64,000 bases of DNA, taken from contig NC_085121.1 in assembly GCF_030269925.1 (NCBI RefSeq), forward strand, positions 9,689,501 to 9,753,500, read 5' to 3'. The notes below the pieces were generated by a model. It ran no database searches. It saw nothing but the letters and a program-made list of their open reading frames with translations, and was not told where the DNA came from. Below, piece after piece: positions 1 through 11,021 of this stretch (position 1 is the first letter of the stretch; the number at the start of each line of letters is the position of its first letter). Source of the stretch: Bombyx mori. Taxonomy: Eukaryota > Arthropoda > Insecta > Lepidoptera > Bombycidae. Both the position numbers and the translations under genes were made by a program.

Positions 1-1407
1 GCAGGTACGTTATCTTAGAATAAACAATATAGATGTACTCTGTGCTTGAACGAATTTTCGATTACCTTCTAGTTGAACATTAAATGATTAAAACAAAATA
101 TCTATGTTTAGTTTATCTCGAAAACTTAATTTTTGTAATAATGTTCTGGCGTTAGAGTCGTCACTGTTTTTTTTTTTTGTTTTTTTTTTACTTATGCACG
201 AGGGTAGTTTATCGTATTAGGTTAATGTTTTGTACAGTTGTAGGTTTCTCGCATAGTACCATCGGTATGTGGTAGGTTGCGTTCGATTCCGATAGGTCGA
301 TGGGGCGGTTTTTTTTAAATCCTCCATTCCTGGATGGGCCCGTGAAGCAATAATGAAGCTGGAAAGGCATAGGCCACCAGCAATCCCTCCATCCTAAAAA
401 AGGTCGGTTGCGTCCGAGCAAATTGAATAAACGGCGACTGTAGGTGAATCGTCGAATAGAAATGGTAATGAATGTACCAGAATCTATATATTAATACGTG
501 AAGCAAAAACTTTGTATCCCTTTTTACGAAAATTGGGCGGACGGAGGAGTATGAAATTTCCCACACTTATAGAGAATATAAAGACGAAGTGCACAATGCT
601 AATATTTTTTTTAAATAATGCATACTAAATACGTTCAATCAATAAAGAAAACATTATACACACTACCATGTATTTGACGCACAGACGCATGCATACTATG
701 TATTTATTGTCAAACCTTTGTTCTTGACGTTTGTGGTCAAATTGAGAATAGATTAAATATTGTTTGTCTTTATTAATATTTTTTTATAGGGTACTCTTGG
801 CAAAATTTGTGATTATAGAAGTATAAAATACAATGATAATAGTGTACAAACTGATAATTCCAATTAATTATAGTCGAATTTCGACCACTGCGGGACCTCT
901 AGTATAAACAAAAAACAATGCTCATTTGACAAGTGTAATTCTTCTGTACGTCTGTTTCGCACTAAACGCTTAAACAGCTCGACCGGTTTCTATATTTTTT
1001 ACTTATGTACATATTTAAGATCATTTGAATCATTTGAACCTGATAGGTGGCGCTTCGATCAGATTCCAGGGATTTTCTATACATTCGGGGCAGGACGTCT
1101 CACGGCATGATAATTATATTAGGTATTTCATCAACGCGCATTCTAAAGCGAAGCCTAATTTTATTTAAATTACATTGCGCGTGCATTGCAAAGTCATTTG
1201 TATTAAACACCTTGACACGTTGATCGCGATTTTAAAATTTCTCATTCAAATATTTTTATTGGAGGCGAGACATTTATCCTATCAATCAAAGTTTTTTTCT
1301 AAAATTAATCCGTTTTCGGGAATAGTTCCCTGGTACTCTATCATTAGTCTGGTAATCATTAGTTAGCAATCAGGAAAATGACAATAAATTATAATTCATG
1401 TTTACAG
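1..1407. other. Probable intron with an exon edge at base 4
   Basis: The window opens with GCAG followed by a good splice donor (GTACGT), so bases 1-4 may be the end of an exon of the gene whose last exon starts at 1408. The rest is AT-rich and shows no coding exon. A short stretch at about 335-405 resembles a degraded end of the jockey-type 3' UTR seen at 44270-44320, with a similar run about a gene-fragment phrase 'ccaccag' followed by A's. The assignment of bases 1-4 to the same gene is inference. Confidence 0.35.
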
Positions 1408-4359
1408 GGTCATGGAACTCCCGGTAGACCCAAAAAGAACAAAGGTCAGGAATTGACTGGAGAGTCATCACCGGCGGCCTCTGGTACGTGCGTCGGACAT
1501 CATCCGACGTTAAAGCATGAGACGGAGCAGGTACCCGAGACCAGCTACGCATACCAACCGGCATACGTGACGGTGTATGAGCCGCGGCCGCCATACTCCG
1601 CTTACGGGGCCCCGCCTCGCGCGCACCCGCTGCCCGCTCTCACTACCCACGAGTATCGCCCCGACCCCTACGCCTTCGAGCCCACGTATGCGCCTCACGA
1701 CTTGACGCTCCCCATCAACCTCAGTAGCAACGCTTCCCTCGACCTCTCCACCGACCGCGCCGACTGGCACCGTCGCCGTCCACCTGAGCCGCCGCCCCCG
1801 CCGCGCCTCCCCCTCCCCGGTAAGAAATTCATCTTGGAGACCTACCAAATCGAAACGGCAGCGCGCGCGCCGCCGCTCCAGCCGGTGTCGGCGCCAACAC
1901 CGGACGACTTTCCGCGTGCCGAATACTTGCCCAAGAAAATGAGAGCGGCCGAGATCCTCGGCGGGAAGCTGGCCGCGGCCCGACATGTCGTGGCTGTCTC
2001 GGAAGCCGGGTCCTCGTCGGCGCCGGTTGCCGAGCCTGCGCCGCTCCGTCCCGCGGGTGCTTTTTTAGAGGATCCAAAAAACTTAACGAGCCGGTCCAAA
2101 AGCACCGCCGCGGCGCTGGCCCGGGAGGAACAGGAGGCGGCGAGTCCAACGCGATCGACGAGAGCTCTGGCGTCCATCAAACCGCGCAAAATAAATAGCC
2201 GCATGAGATCGAACTCGCCCGATCGTGCGAGGTCACCCGAGAGACCCGCCACTCCCGACTCTTGTTGCGGCCTCGACGGTATCAATATTAGAACTGGCGT
2301 GATATGTGAAGAAAAACACTCTGAAATCTTGAACAGAGAACGCGTCATCAGTATCTGCAATATCGATAAACACGACCTGGACGATTATTTGAACGAAGGG
2401 AATAGTCAAGAACACGAAGAAGAGCTGCTTCAGTACTTCCACCAACAGCGTGCCGCTCAAGCCGAGGCGGCAGCGGAGATCGACCAGTCTGAAAGAACCG
2501 TTATTTTTTTAGAGGCAAGCCAGGACCCGCAAGACGAACACAGTCAAGGAAAAAATGAAAAAATCTCTCAGTTACGCGAACTACTTGCCAAAAATTTGAA
2601 AAACCAAAGTGGGTCCAACTCTCAGAATGCAATAAATCAAAACGCTGACCACTCTCAAGCAAATACGAATCAGCAGCAGTCTGCTAAAGTCAGTGATTGC
2701 GGCGATGCATTCAAACCGTTAAATGCTGACGAGAGCGATATGAACGGGACGGCCACGACTAAAGCGGTCGAAGTGAATCCCCCGAAACAGTGCCATAGTG
2801 TGCCGCATCAAAACGGGTCAACGTTACCTTTTAACAACGATAAGACTTCTAATCAAATGATACCGAATGTCAGCGGTTCCCATCTCTACAATGGGCACTG
2901 TCAAAACGAACCTCAGAGCCCCACAACTAGAACTCAGCAATACGACTTTGTTCCGATATCTGAAGGGTGCCATTCGCCGGGACACTTCAGAGGCCAAAGT
3001 CCAACTAAAGTACAAAAACAAGTAATCGTTGGGGGTTCTCTTCAAACGTCACCGACATCACACAGCACTGCTGCCAGCCCTTTTGTTAGCCCAAGAAATA
3101 CACCGGTCCCGAGGTCGAGACTATGCCCTCGGCCCATTCCTAAACACAACGGACGAAAGAGACGCAATCCTTTAACATTGGGTATAAATGACATGTGCTC
3201 GAAGCCATTTGCTATTCCAAACGATCAGAAATTTATAACAAAAAACACTACCTGTGATCCCGGTAAATATTGTCAGCCGATGTCTGCTCCGCCTTCGCCA
3301 AACATACTGTCGTCCCATTTCAAAAGTCAGTTATATCAATGTAATTCGAGCATTCAGAACGGTAACAATAATAATTTGTGTTTAAATTTCCTACCAAATA
3401 ACGCTTTCAGAGAACACATAAACGGAGACCCGCCGCTCTCGGCCGATCCTCTGTCCAGCGAAGTCAGTCAATTCTTTCAAGATTCAATGGTGACTTATAG
3501 ACCGGGCCCAGACGCTTTTAGGTCCCAATCGGTGCCTTTAAAACACGGAATCAACAATATCGGTCTCCTGAGCTACAATAACACGCCCGTCGGCTCGGTG
3601 CCGCCTACGCCTGTCCCTAATGAGTTCTGCGACTTTGGTTCGCTGGCTGAAACTTGCGACATATCTAGAGCTGGCCTCAACAGGGAGACTTTAGACAAAA
3701 TTTACAACGCGATAGACAGTAGCCATGATGTACTTAATCCAGACGGCACAGCGAATCTGCTAAATACGAATGACGGTTTGAGTAACGGCTGCGATTCTAT
3801 GCCGGGATCGCAAATGTTACCCGATCAACTGACGTCACTTATCCCGGGCGGAGAAGAGCTACTCGACAGCGGAAACCAATTCAACCAATCGTACACGAAC
3901 GATAGTTCGACAACGGAAAATACAAACAGTATTGACTTAGATTTATCAGAACTAGTTACGGACAAAAGTAAATATTATACGTCTCGCTCGGTACCGAGCA
4001 CACCGTTGCCTTACAAACGTGCCGCTCCCGGCCTGCAGATAGACTCGCGCCGATCCAGGGATTTGTTTGCCGTAGAGAATTACACTATACCGACGAACGG
4101 AATATGCTCCAAGTCGGTGCCATCGACTCCTCAGTTTGCTGAAGACAGGAGTGTTTTTAGCTACAGCAATAGAGATTTCTTGATCAACGGCAACTCTGTT
4201 TGTGGGTCGACTCAAGTCCACGAAACCGTAGTCGAAAACGATCAAACGTTGGCTTCGCCGCTTCACGACATGCTACGAGAAGACATATTAGACCCGTTGA
4301 CGCCCGCGCTGTTGGCCGATCTGGATAAGATTGATGCCGCCCCCTATGTCGATCTCTAG
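1408..4359 (+). CDS. 3'-terminal exon of a large disordered, probably nuclear regulatory protein (RFX5/7-like?)
   Basis: The open frame could start at an ATG at 1378, but a splice acceptor (tttacag) ends at 1407 and the frame continues straight through it, so I place the exon start at 1408. It encodes about 983 residues and stops with TAG at 4357-4359. It begins GHGTPGRPKKNK, an AT-hook-like basic motif. A Pro/Ala-rich segment follows (very GC-rich DNA at 1550-2270), then Ser/Asn/Gln-rich disordered sequence. A leucine-rich helix candidate (ISQLRELLAKNL) lies near 2566. Late Ser-Pro motifs include SPRNTPVPRSR, FRSQSVPL and two copies of SVPSTP (near 3990 and 4113). The C-terminus is acidic and hydrophobic (DPLTPALLADLDKID), like an activation segment. 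No transmembrane segment is visible. The motif style recalls C-terminal regions of RFX7-type factors, but that is from memory and unproven; the DNA-binding domain would lie upstream of the window. Confidence 0.75.
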   Translation, partial: GHGTPGRPKKNKGQELTGESSPAASGTCVGHHPTLKHETEQVPETSYAYQPAYVTVYEPRPPYSAYGAPPRAHPLPALTTHEYRPDPYAFEPTYAPHDLTLPINLSSNASLDLSTDRADWHRRRPPEPPPPPRLPLPGKKFILETYQIETAARAPPLQPVSAPTPDDFPRAEYLPKKMRAAEILGGKLAAARHVVAVSEAGSSSAPVAEPAPLRPAGAFLEDPKNLTSRSKSTAAALAREEQEAASPTRSTRALASIKPRKINSRMRSNSPDRARSPERPATPDSCCGLDGINIRTGVICEEKHSEILNRERVISICNIDKHDLDDYLNEGNSQEHEEELLQYFHQQRAAQAEAAAEIDQSERTVIFLEASQDPQDEHSQGKNEKISQLRELLAKNLKNQSGSNSQNAINQNADHSQANTNQQQSAKVSDCGDAFKPLNADESDMNGTATTKAVEVNPPKQCHSVPHQNGSTLPFNNDKTSNQMIPNVSGSHLYNGHCQNEPQSPTTRTQQYDFVPISEGCHSPGHFRGQSPTKVQKQVIVGGSLQTSPTSHSTAASPFVSPRNTPVPRSRLCPRPIPKHNGRKRRNPLTLGINDMCSKPFAIPNDQKFITKNTTCDPGKYCQPMSAPPSPNILSSHFKSQLYQCNSSIQNGNNNNLCLNFLPNNAFREHINGDPPLSADPLSSEVSQFFQDSMVTYRPGPDAFRSQSVPLKHGINNIGLLSYNNTPVGSVPPTPVPNEFCDFGSLAETCDISRAGLNRETLDKIYNAIDSSHDVLNPDGTANLLNTNDGLSNGCDSMPGSQMLPDQLTSLIPGGEELLDSGNQFNQSYTNDSSTTENTNSIDLDLSELVTDKSKYYTSRSVPSTPLPYKRAAPGLQIDSRRSRDLFAVENYTIPTNGICSKSVPSTPQFAEDRSVFSYSNRDFLINGNSVCGSTQVHETVVENDQTLASPLHDMLREDILDPLTPALLADLDKIDAAPYVDL

Positions 4360-4364
4360 TCAGC

Positions 4365-4370
4365 AATAAA
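4365..4370 (+). promoter_or_regulatory. Polyadenylation signal AATAAA
   Basis: A canonical AATAAA lies 6 bases after the stop codon of the large terminal exon. It is unusually close to the stop, so a more distal signal may be the main one; AT-rich sequence with AATAAA-like words continues past 4830. Confidence 0.4.
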
Positions 4371-4485
4371 CTCCCTTGTAAATATTTGTATATCATAACG
4401 TTCATTTTTCAATGGCACATTAAATATTGGACAACAAAGTGCAATATTGGTTAGATGCCTTCAGTGAAGGTTGACACAATATGTT

Positions 4486-4531
4486 CTTACTTCGCCAATC
4501 ATGAAGATTACTTCATGATTGGCGAAGTAAG
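4486..4531. repeat. Perfect 21-bp inverted repeat with a 4-base loop
   Basis: Left arm 4486-4506 and right arm 4511-4531 are exact reverse complements, separated by ATTA. The hairpin lies 127 bases after the stop codon of the preceding gene, so it may be in the 3' UTR. It could be a short palindromic insertion or a structured RNA element. Confidence 0.85.
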
Positions 4532-7500
4532 CATTAGTTTTAAATTAAGCATTAGCTTCAAAAAAAAATTGTTAAAACAATGGTGACAAAACTCAATTAT
4601 TTGATGTTTATGTTAAATATGTAATTAAATTACAGAAAAATCTGTATATTGAATTGAATGAATTTTAGATACGATACAAACTGGTGCTAAAACTGGACAA
4701 TTCTGATCACATATTTCAATTTACTACCCGCAGGTCGGAGCTAACTTTATATTTAATATAATGGACCATTGTAACAATTGTTGCATAAGTTTGTACATAT
4801 GTGTAATTATTACATTATAATTAATAGTATAAAATAATAAAATCGACTGAATTCAATCGACAAACGAACACATGAAAACAACGTTCTGCCTGTCGTTACT
4901 TCTCGTCCGATACTTTCTACGGCTGCTGATAAAAATGACAACCTCTTTGGTGATTGTTCTCGAAAGATCCGAGGCTATAAATTAAAACGAAAAAAAAATT
5001 AAAATTAAAATGTTGAAAACATTAACGGATCATTTTGTATAGATAGAATATAATGCCAAATCGGCCAACAATTTTTTTTTATACGCAATGTATATTTGGC
5101 GATTTATTCGTGTAACTGAAAATTCAGAAGCACAATTCACATGAAACGAATGGCTGTAGTTAGATTAACCAGACCAATGCAGTGTGCAAAGCGCGCTATT
5201 AGGTAATTAAATAAAACGGTTTTCATATGTAAAACTAAATTAAATATATAGTTTATGAAAATGAATTTATTGTAAGTTAGCACAAAGATTTTAATATATT
5301 TTATTATCGCATAGATGTTTTACGGACATATTAAATTTAAATAGATAAATAGCATGAAATGCGGAAACTTGTTCTGCCACTATGGCTGTGTGAAGCGTGA
5401 GGGCTTTTAACTTTTCGTTGCAGCAACGTGGGACATAGGTCTGTGAATATAATATAAAATTTTGGTGGGAATATAAAAAAAATTTTACAACAATATTCAT
5501 AGCAACCAATTCGAATTCTAATGAAAATTTCTGCACGTGTCGCACTAACATAATACACAAACCAAACGTATCTACGTTCAGTACAGGCGTGTATGTATTA
5601 GATTAAACAATCTAAAATTGCATATTTTTGTTTTTAAAGCATTTTCAATGCAGAATCTTCAGTTTCCAAATTAGGTATTATATATGATTTGGCAAACAAT
5701 ACGATGAAACCCCATATGATGACCCCCCATATATCGTACAATAGAACATCTAAATGATTTGTTTAAAAAGTATGTTGACATTATCAATATATTTTATTTA
5801 TTATTTTATTTAAAAAAAACATGCAAAGAGAAACTTTTTATAAAAATGTATTTAAATCCAATTAAATTAAATTATATCATATTCAATTAAGTAACTAAGA
5901 TGACTTCTAAATTATATTTTACAGTTAAATCACATTTAATTCGGAAGAATGAAATGTTAATTTTATATAGGCCCACATATCATTCTTTCCAACAAAAAAA
6001 AAATAGTAAGACTTTCAATGTAATCCATTTGAGATTTTGTTTTGTTTTTTATAATGAAGCCTAAGCTAGATTACTTTTGAGGTATAGCATGTAGAGGTTT
6101 GTATAACGCTAGTACAAAGTAACTCACTGATACAACAGGGATTTACCTAAATATGTATAAGTGAAACCGAAGACTGTTTTAAAATTTGTAGGTATTTCAA
6201 TGCAAACAATTGTTCTGTTCACACTTTGTTCTGAATTCAAAACGTCTACGCAACGAATAGGAAGGTACTTTCAGTGATAAAAAGTTTTGTTTGTATGGGT
6301 TTTGTATTCCAATTTGGTACAACTACCAAAATCTATTGGTACCTTATTAATTTTAAGTTGTACAGTGTATTTTGTTTTTAGACAAAAATAAATTAAGGTT
6401 AATATTGTAAATACTTTGATCATCATCTCATTCCTTGTTGTTTCATTAAAAATCAGATGGTGTGCGCGTAATCATCATCAGTCATGATGGTCACGTTAAA
6501 TTGCCACAATTTAAATAGGTATAAAAGTCAAAGATATTGCGATGTACGCATTAATTAATAAGTGTTGTGAACACGATAAAATTTGGTGTTTTAGTCTATA
6601 AATGGATATTATCTGTGAATTATTATAAAATTATGTTTTTAAAAAGAAAACAAATTTGAATCCGTTCGCTGCAATCTTCGACAACTGATTAGAGCTAAAT
6701 AAAAACACACGAATTGAAAATAATATTTATTTTAACAAATAATCTTTAGTAATTACATATATAGAAATTAACCATACGTAGACGTAAAGCAGGTGCCATC
6801 TATTTATGTTTAGTAAATAAATGAAAATCATCCTGACGTTAGAAAAGTCTAACGCACACCCAATTAATCTACAAATTGCATATTTTATACTGTTGATGGT
6901 CCCATTGTTAATAAAAATATCGGGCTTAAAATAATTCTAGTAGTGTAAATATACATGGTGTACGGAATCTGTAAGTAATAATCTACGAGTTTAAAAAAAA
7001 CTGAACCATATCAATTAATTTAGCATACTCCTTGTTTTGGTCAAACGAAGAAGCAAAGTCACTTAAGTTTTTAACACACACGGCGACTGCCAAACATTCC
7101 AAAACGAGGCTTTTTTTGTTTTTTAAAATTCGTATTCTTAAAAAATATTGTTTTACAATTGCAATTGCTTTCTTTAGTTTACAATGTCAATATCTTTTTA
7201 TATAATATATTTAGTTACCTCCCGATTCCCGTACAGCTTGTATAATCCGTACCTTATTGAGATTACAGTTAATGGAAACATTGGCTCTGAAAACGTTCTC
7301 ATCAAGTGTCGAATTTAGGTTTGAATTAATATTGTTATTTAATTATTGGACGCGAAGAATTTTAAATTTTTAGAATTACACATATAACAATTCATGAATG
7401 TTAATTTAATTAATTGAATATTATTGTCATTGAATAAAAAATAAATCGAAGTTAAAATGTAATACATACATGACACTTGTTTATTTTTATTTAAGAATCG

Positions 7501-8059
7501 TGTTGTTATTTCATTATTGTTTTATTTTATTTTTAAATCTAGAGTATATAGTTTTAAGTAATGTATAGTGTAAGTAAAGATATCCATGTTGTTAACTAGT
7601 ATTTTATGGATGTTAATTTACACCATTTGCTATGCAGTGATAATAAATGGAATAAGAAACATTTTATGTTCGTATTTTTCGAATTTTCGAAAATTTCATT
7701 CCTTTAATGATTAAAGTATATTTTCGTTTGAACATGATCAATGAGCTTCTGGAATTTTTATCGGATTGAATTGAAATTTTACTTAGCATTGGCATTTCAA
7801 GGACGGCTTTTGTAAATTATAAAGGTAAATTGTATATCTTGCACTGCACTAAAATTAGCATGTCAAATAATGACAAAACAATACACGCTACTTATAACTT
7901 GTGTAATAATTCATTTTCACTATGCTTAGCGAATAAATGACTTCTTTCTTTCTGTCATAGTACCAACAACATACGACAGGTATGTCGTTTGATTCGTTTT
8001 AAGAAATATATGTATAATCATACAATTACCGATATTCACATAGACACATAGATAAATAT
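4532..8059. other. AT-rich 3' UTR or intergenic stretch without recognisable genes
   Basis: I found no exon with coherent splice sites, no long coding frame and no recognised repeat here. Only short frames interrupted by stops occur on both strands. Part may be the long 3' UTR of the upstream gene. Confidence 0.5.
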
Positions 8060-8342
8060 CAAGTCGTAGGGCGTAGAAATAGGTAGTACCTACCCGCGCG
8101 AACACAAGACGCCTGCCCTACCACCACAAAATTACAAAAATTATAATTGTTATTGTGGGTGTGTTTGTGTGGGTTCATTTTTACCACACCTTATTCCTTC
8201 ATCGTGACAGTCATTCGTGTACATGTGTTTAGTAGGTATTTCATTCAGAAAATTTGTTACCTGTGCAGGAATGGAACACCGGCAGTCGCATCGTTCGATA
8301 CGAATGCACCGGGCGTCTCATCCTTTAGGCCACGGCTTCAAA
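8060..8342 (-). repeat. Diverged Bm1-type SINE, antisense
   Basis: Read on the minus strand, 8342 to 8270 matches the tRNA-related head of Bm1 (a 'gtggcctaaaggatgagacg' A-box region, then a 'ccggtgttc' B-box region). It is followed by the diverged body down to about 8060. The copy lacks the 3' half and has many substitutions, so it is old. Confidence 0.65.
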
Positions 8343-8659
8343 TGTAAACTTAACTATAAATTTCCAGAAGAAGTATCTCTATAAATTTCTTACTATTTCA
8401 AAATGATTATGGATTAAAAAAAAAATACATTTATTTGTAAATTGTTTGTGTGTAAAAGGCGCGCGCGGCTTTCTTTCTTTAATATGTATTCGTAGTACGT
8501 ATTCTTAAGTACATATTTATTTATTTATTTATTAAGTTGCACCAACAAAGTGATCATCAATACAAAACATTGAACAATTGACAAAAGTTCATAGCAGATG
8601 TCACCTCAATTATAGGTGCAATCGACAGTGCATTAACATCAAAAATAAAAATATATATA

Positions 8660-9021
8660 TGACGGCGTTAACAACATCTCTAATAAACATCACGTGCAAC
8701 AGGCGTGACTCACACAAGCCGGGTGCGCCGGCCGTGTCGTTCCACTCGTGCAACAGAAGTGACTCATAAGCCAGCTGCGCCGGCTAGTATAAAAAGGCGG
8801 TGCGTGCCTTGCAAGAAACATTCGTTGGACTGCGCTTGCCTGGTGCACTTACTATATCCTTGTTACGTTGTGTGATTCAGTGACTGTTGTACGTACTGGT
8901 TAAAGTTGGACAAGTGTTAAGTGAATTGTTAAGATAACATATTGTTGATTAAATCAGAAATCAAAGGTGACTTCGTTTAACTTGGTGTTCAACAAAATAA
9001 TGTCTACCCTCAAGCTTACAT
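8660..9021 (+). repeat. 5' long terminal repeat
   Basis: This is the upstream copy of the roughly 360-bp direct repeat. A TATA box (tataaaaagg) lies at 8788-8797, 128 bases into the repeat, fitting a U3 promoter. Near its 3' end an ATG at 9000 opens a frame that runs on into the interior. Confidence 0.75.
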
Positions 9022-9281
9022 CAGAAGTGAGATCAGGACTCTACTCTCACTGGCGTGACGTGTTTGAACATGTTCGAAGTACAGCAAAAAAAAACATGAT
9101 GCAGATCAGAATACTAGTAGTGGTACGCCACAAGAGCGTGAATGCAGCATACGTAAGTCGTGTAATAACGTCTCTGTTACCTCGATGGAAGATCTGAGCC
9201 ACGAAGAAATCGTCACATCTTACGTTCTGGCTCATGTTGCCCAGTTTGACTGTCGACTTCATCACATGGCATTTACTAACT
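9000..9281 (+). pseudogene. Frameshifted gag-like remnant of the LTR element
   Basis: The frame starts inside the LTR (MSTLKLTSEVRSGLYSHW) and runs to an A-rich run at about 9086-9096. Coding-like sequence then continues in another frame (MEDLSHEEIVTSYVLAHVA) to a stop near 9281. One frameshift at the A run would explain this. The family is not recognised; the position just after the LTR suggests gag. Confidence 0.45.
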
Positions 9282-9589
9282 GAAATACAACACGTAACAA
9301 GCTATTGCAAGAAATTAAGGCAAGTGCAAATCTCAAGTAAAACTTCGATCGCAATAATGGATCTGTCATGACGAGTGGGTAGTTCCGACACGAATCGTTT
9401 TTAAGCCAATGACTACTGCTAGAGTTACATGGCACTAGTACAGTAAACCAGGACATGAGACTGTGAATTGTCGCTGAAATTTTAGAATCTACTCAATTCA
9501 ATACCAATAACACTACACGTTCGATGACTTCGGGCTCCAGCAAGCAAGCAAACAAGCAAGCAAGTTTCCGTGGGGAAGAAAAATTGACA

Positions 9590-9885
9590 CATCTGAAGTC
9601 GTCGTGACCTGTAAGATAAGACGTCCGGTGCGTTCGTGTCTGGCGATGCGGCGGTGTTCGGGTTCCGCTGGCGGATGCAGGTTTTTCCGGTGAAGTGCGT
9701 GCTTGTGCGTGCTTGACAAGAGTTCGCGGTTGGCTTCCTCAGTGTGGGAGTAACATCGTGTAAGAGAGGTGGAACCCGTAAAATTGTAGTTTGCGTGGTG
9801 GCTGGTAAGATTTGTTGCGGTAAGAAGTTTGCATGGTGGTAAAATGTCTTGTGAGTCTGCACAGGTAGCCGGAGGTGAGACTTCC
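9590..9885 (+). repeat. Partial diverged Bm1-type SINE inside the LTR element
   Basis: A 'gaagtcgtcgtgacctgtaa' head, a 'cggtgttcgggttcc' B-box-like stretch and the body phrase 'cttgtgagtctgcac' match Bm1 in order. It ends where the antisense R1-clade fragment begins. Confidence 0.65.
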
Positions 9886-9892
9886 GCGGTCG

Positions 9893-10082
9893 CGGCCCAC
9901 CCAGTCCGCGAGAACCGGGCAGATCGCCTCGACGGTACGGAGGCCGGCCGACGGGTCCGCCAAACGACGAGATCACGCCTCCAGCACGGACTGCCGATAT
10001 TGGAGCCCCCGCGCTCCGGCTGCACTTGCGCTAGGGTGCGCCGCCTCGTAGGAGACTGTGCTGTGGCAGGTCCAACCAGAGA
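9893..10082 (-). pseudogene. Antisense fragment of an R1-clade LINE ORF2
   Basis: The reverse complement matches the part of the LINE ORF at about 39700-39870 that encodes the region after the reverse transcriptase (for example ADPSAG and RTVEAI). It is short and has many differences. It lies in reverse orientation within the LTR element. Confidence 0.65.
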
Positions 10083-10097
10083 CGTCAACGTGTGTTC

Positions 10098-10229
10098 CAG
10101 AGCTTCAGTGTGTTACAGATAAGTGGTTTTGGCTCCCCCTTTATGTTCCATTCAGGGTCAGAATGTAGTCTTATAAAACAAAGCCATAGTAATTTATTCA
10201 ATGGTAAGCGGTTTCATGAACAAGTCACC
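10098..10229 (+). pseudogene. Damaged retropepsin-like segment of the LTR element
   Basis: The translation around 10130-10225 reads FMFHSGSECSLI and then FNGKRFHEQVT. Retroelement aspartic proteases carry D-S/T-G at this point; here the position before SG is His, so the catalytic Asp appears lost. The frame is cut off by jockey-derived sequence at about 10230. Confidence 0.5.
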
Positions 10230-10234
10230 GTAGT

Positions 10235-10610
10235 CACCCTAGACACGTCCTTACGGATCCATCAGATCCAATAACTCTTGCATTAGATACCTTCAGCTCT
10301 AACACTAGGAGCAGGCTGAGGAACCCCAGTAATCGTACTCGTCGAACTCGACAAAGAGGTCGACGTGCAACCTAACCCATGCATCAGCCCACTGAGTTTC
10401 TCGCCGGATCTTCTCAGTGGGTCGCGATTCCGATCCGGTAGTAGATTCATTCGCGAAGCAATTGCTCTTGAGTTGTTAGGTCTCCTGCGGAGGCGCTCGG
10501 GCAGTTGTTAGCAAATCCCACCCCTCTTGGCTGAGCCTTTGCTCGCCCACCCGTCCTGGTGAAGCGGGAAAGGCCTCCGGACCACCAGTAATCTTTCAAT
10601 CATCTGCAGT
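10235..10610 (+). repeat. 3'-end fragment of a jockey-type LINE
   Basis: The sequence matches the last part of the jockey copy at 43940-44310: the end of ORF2 (encoding RHVLTDPSDP-like sequence, shifted), the 3' UTR stem-loop at 10388-10421, and the 'ggaccaccagtaatctttcaatcat' end region in pieces. It is 5'-truncated and sits inside the LTR element. Confidence 0.75.
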
Positions 10611-10645
10611 TTTGGAAAACGATAGGTATAAGTTGAGACATGTAA

Positions 10646-10849
10646 ATGGTTCTAGTGTACAAAGTTCCCCATGAAAACTTACGCGAAGTACCTCGAGGCC
10701 CGTCAGGCCTACTAGAAATTTCTGAAAATTATAGTGACGATGACGTGACGGCGTACACAGATGGGTTAAGTAATCTTGTTCATGAAACTGATCTTAATGA
10801 TGACGACTCTATCACTGACAATAGAAGCGACATTTTTGTCCGCAAATAG
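10646..10849 (+). pseudogene. Unrecognised acidic frame in the LTR interior
   Basis: A 67-codon frame encodes an Asp-rich peptide (ENYSDDDVTAYTDGLSN). It may be residual pol or a linker region of the element. There is no recognised domain; it is listed because it is the longest sense frame in this part of the element. Confidence 0.25.
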
Positions 10850-11021
10850 CGATACAGCAAAACATAGTCTGCGGGTAGTGATACAATGTCTGTAAGCTCA
10901 GGCACCTCAGGTGCAGGTGTTGGAAATGTAGAAAACGATGGTCGGTCTCGCACTATTTCTGAAGAAATTCCGTATAAATGTTCTGGTTTAAGATATGTTT
11001 TAACAAACGCTACCGTACACG

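Noticed and set aside
1510..2360. Several long minus-strand frames opposite the large terminal exon
   Set aside because: They are shadows caused by the GC-rich composition of the sense exon; they have no splice context and no domain.
8655..8661. TATA target duplication as firm proof of LTR insertion
   Set aside because: The left flank is itself a run of AT repeats, so a 4-base match there is weak and not counted as decisive.
9482..10122. Long frames on both strands in the LTR interior
   Set aside because: They run across the SINE, antisense R1 and other transposon pieces, so they do not represent one protein.
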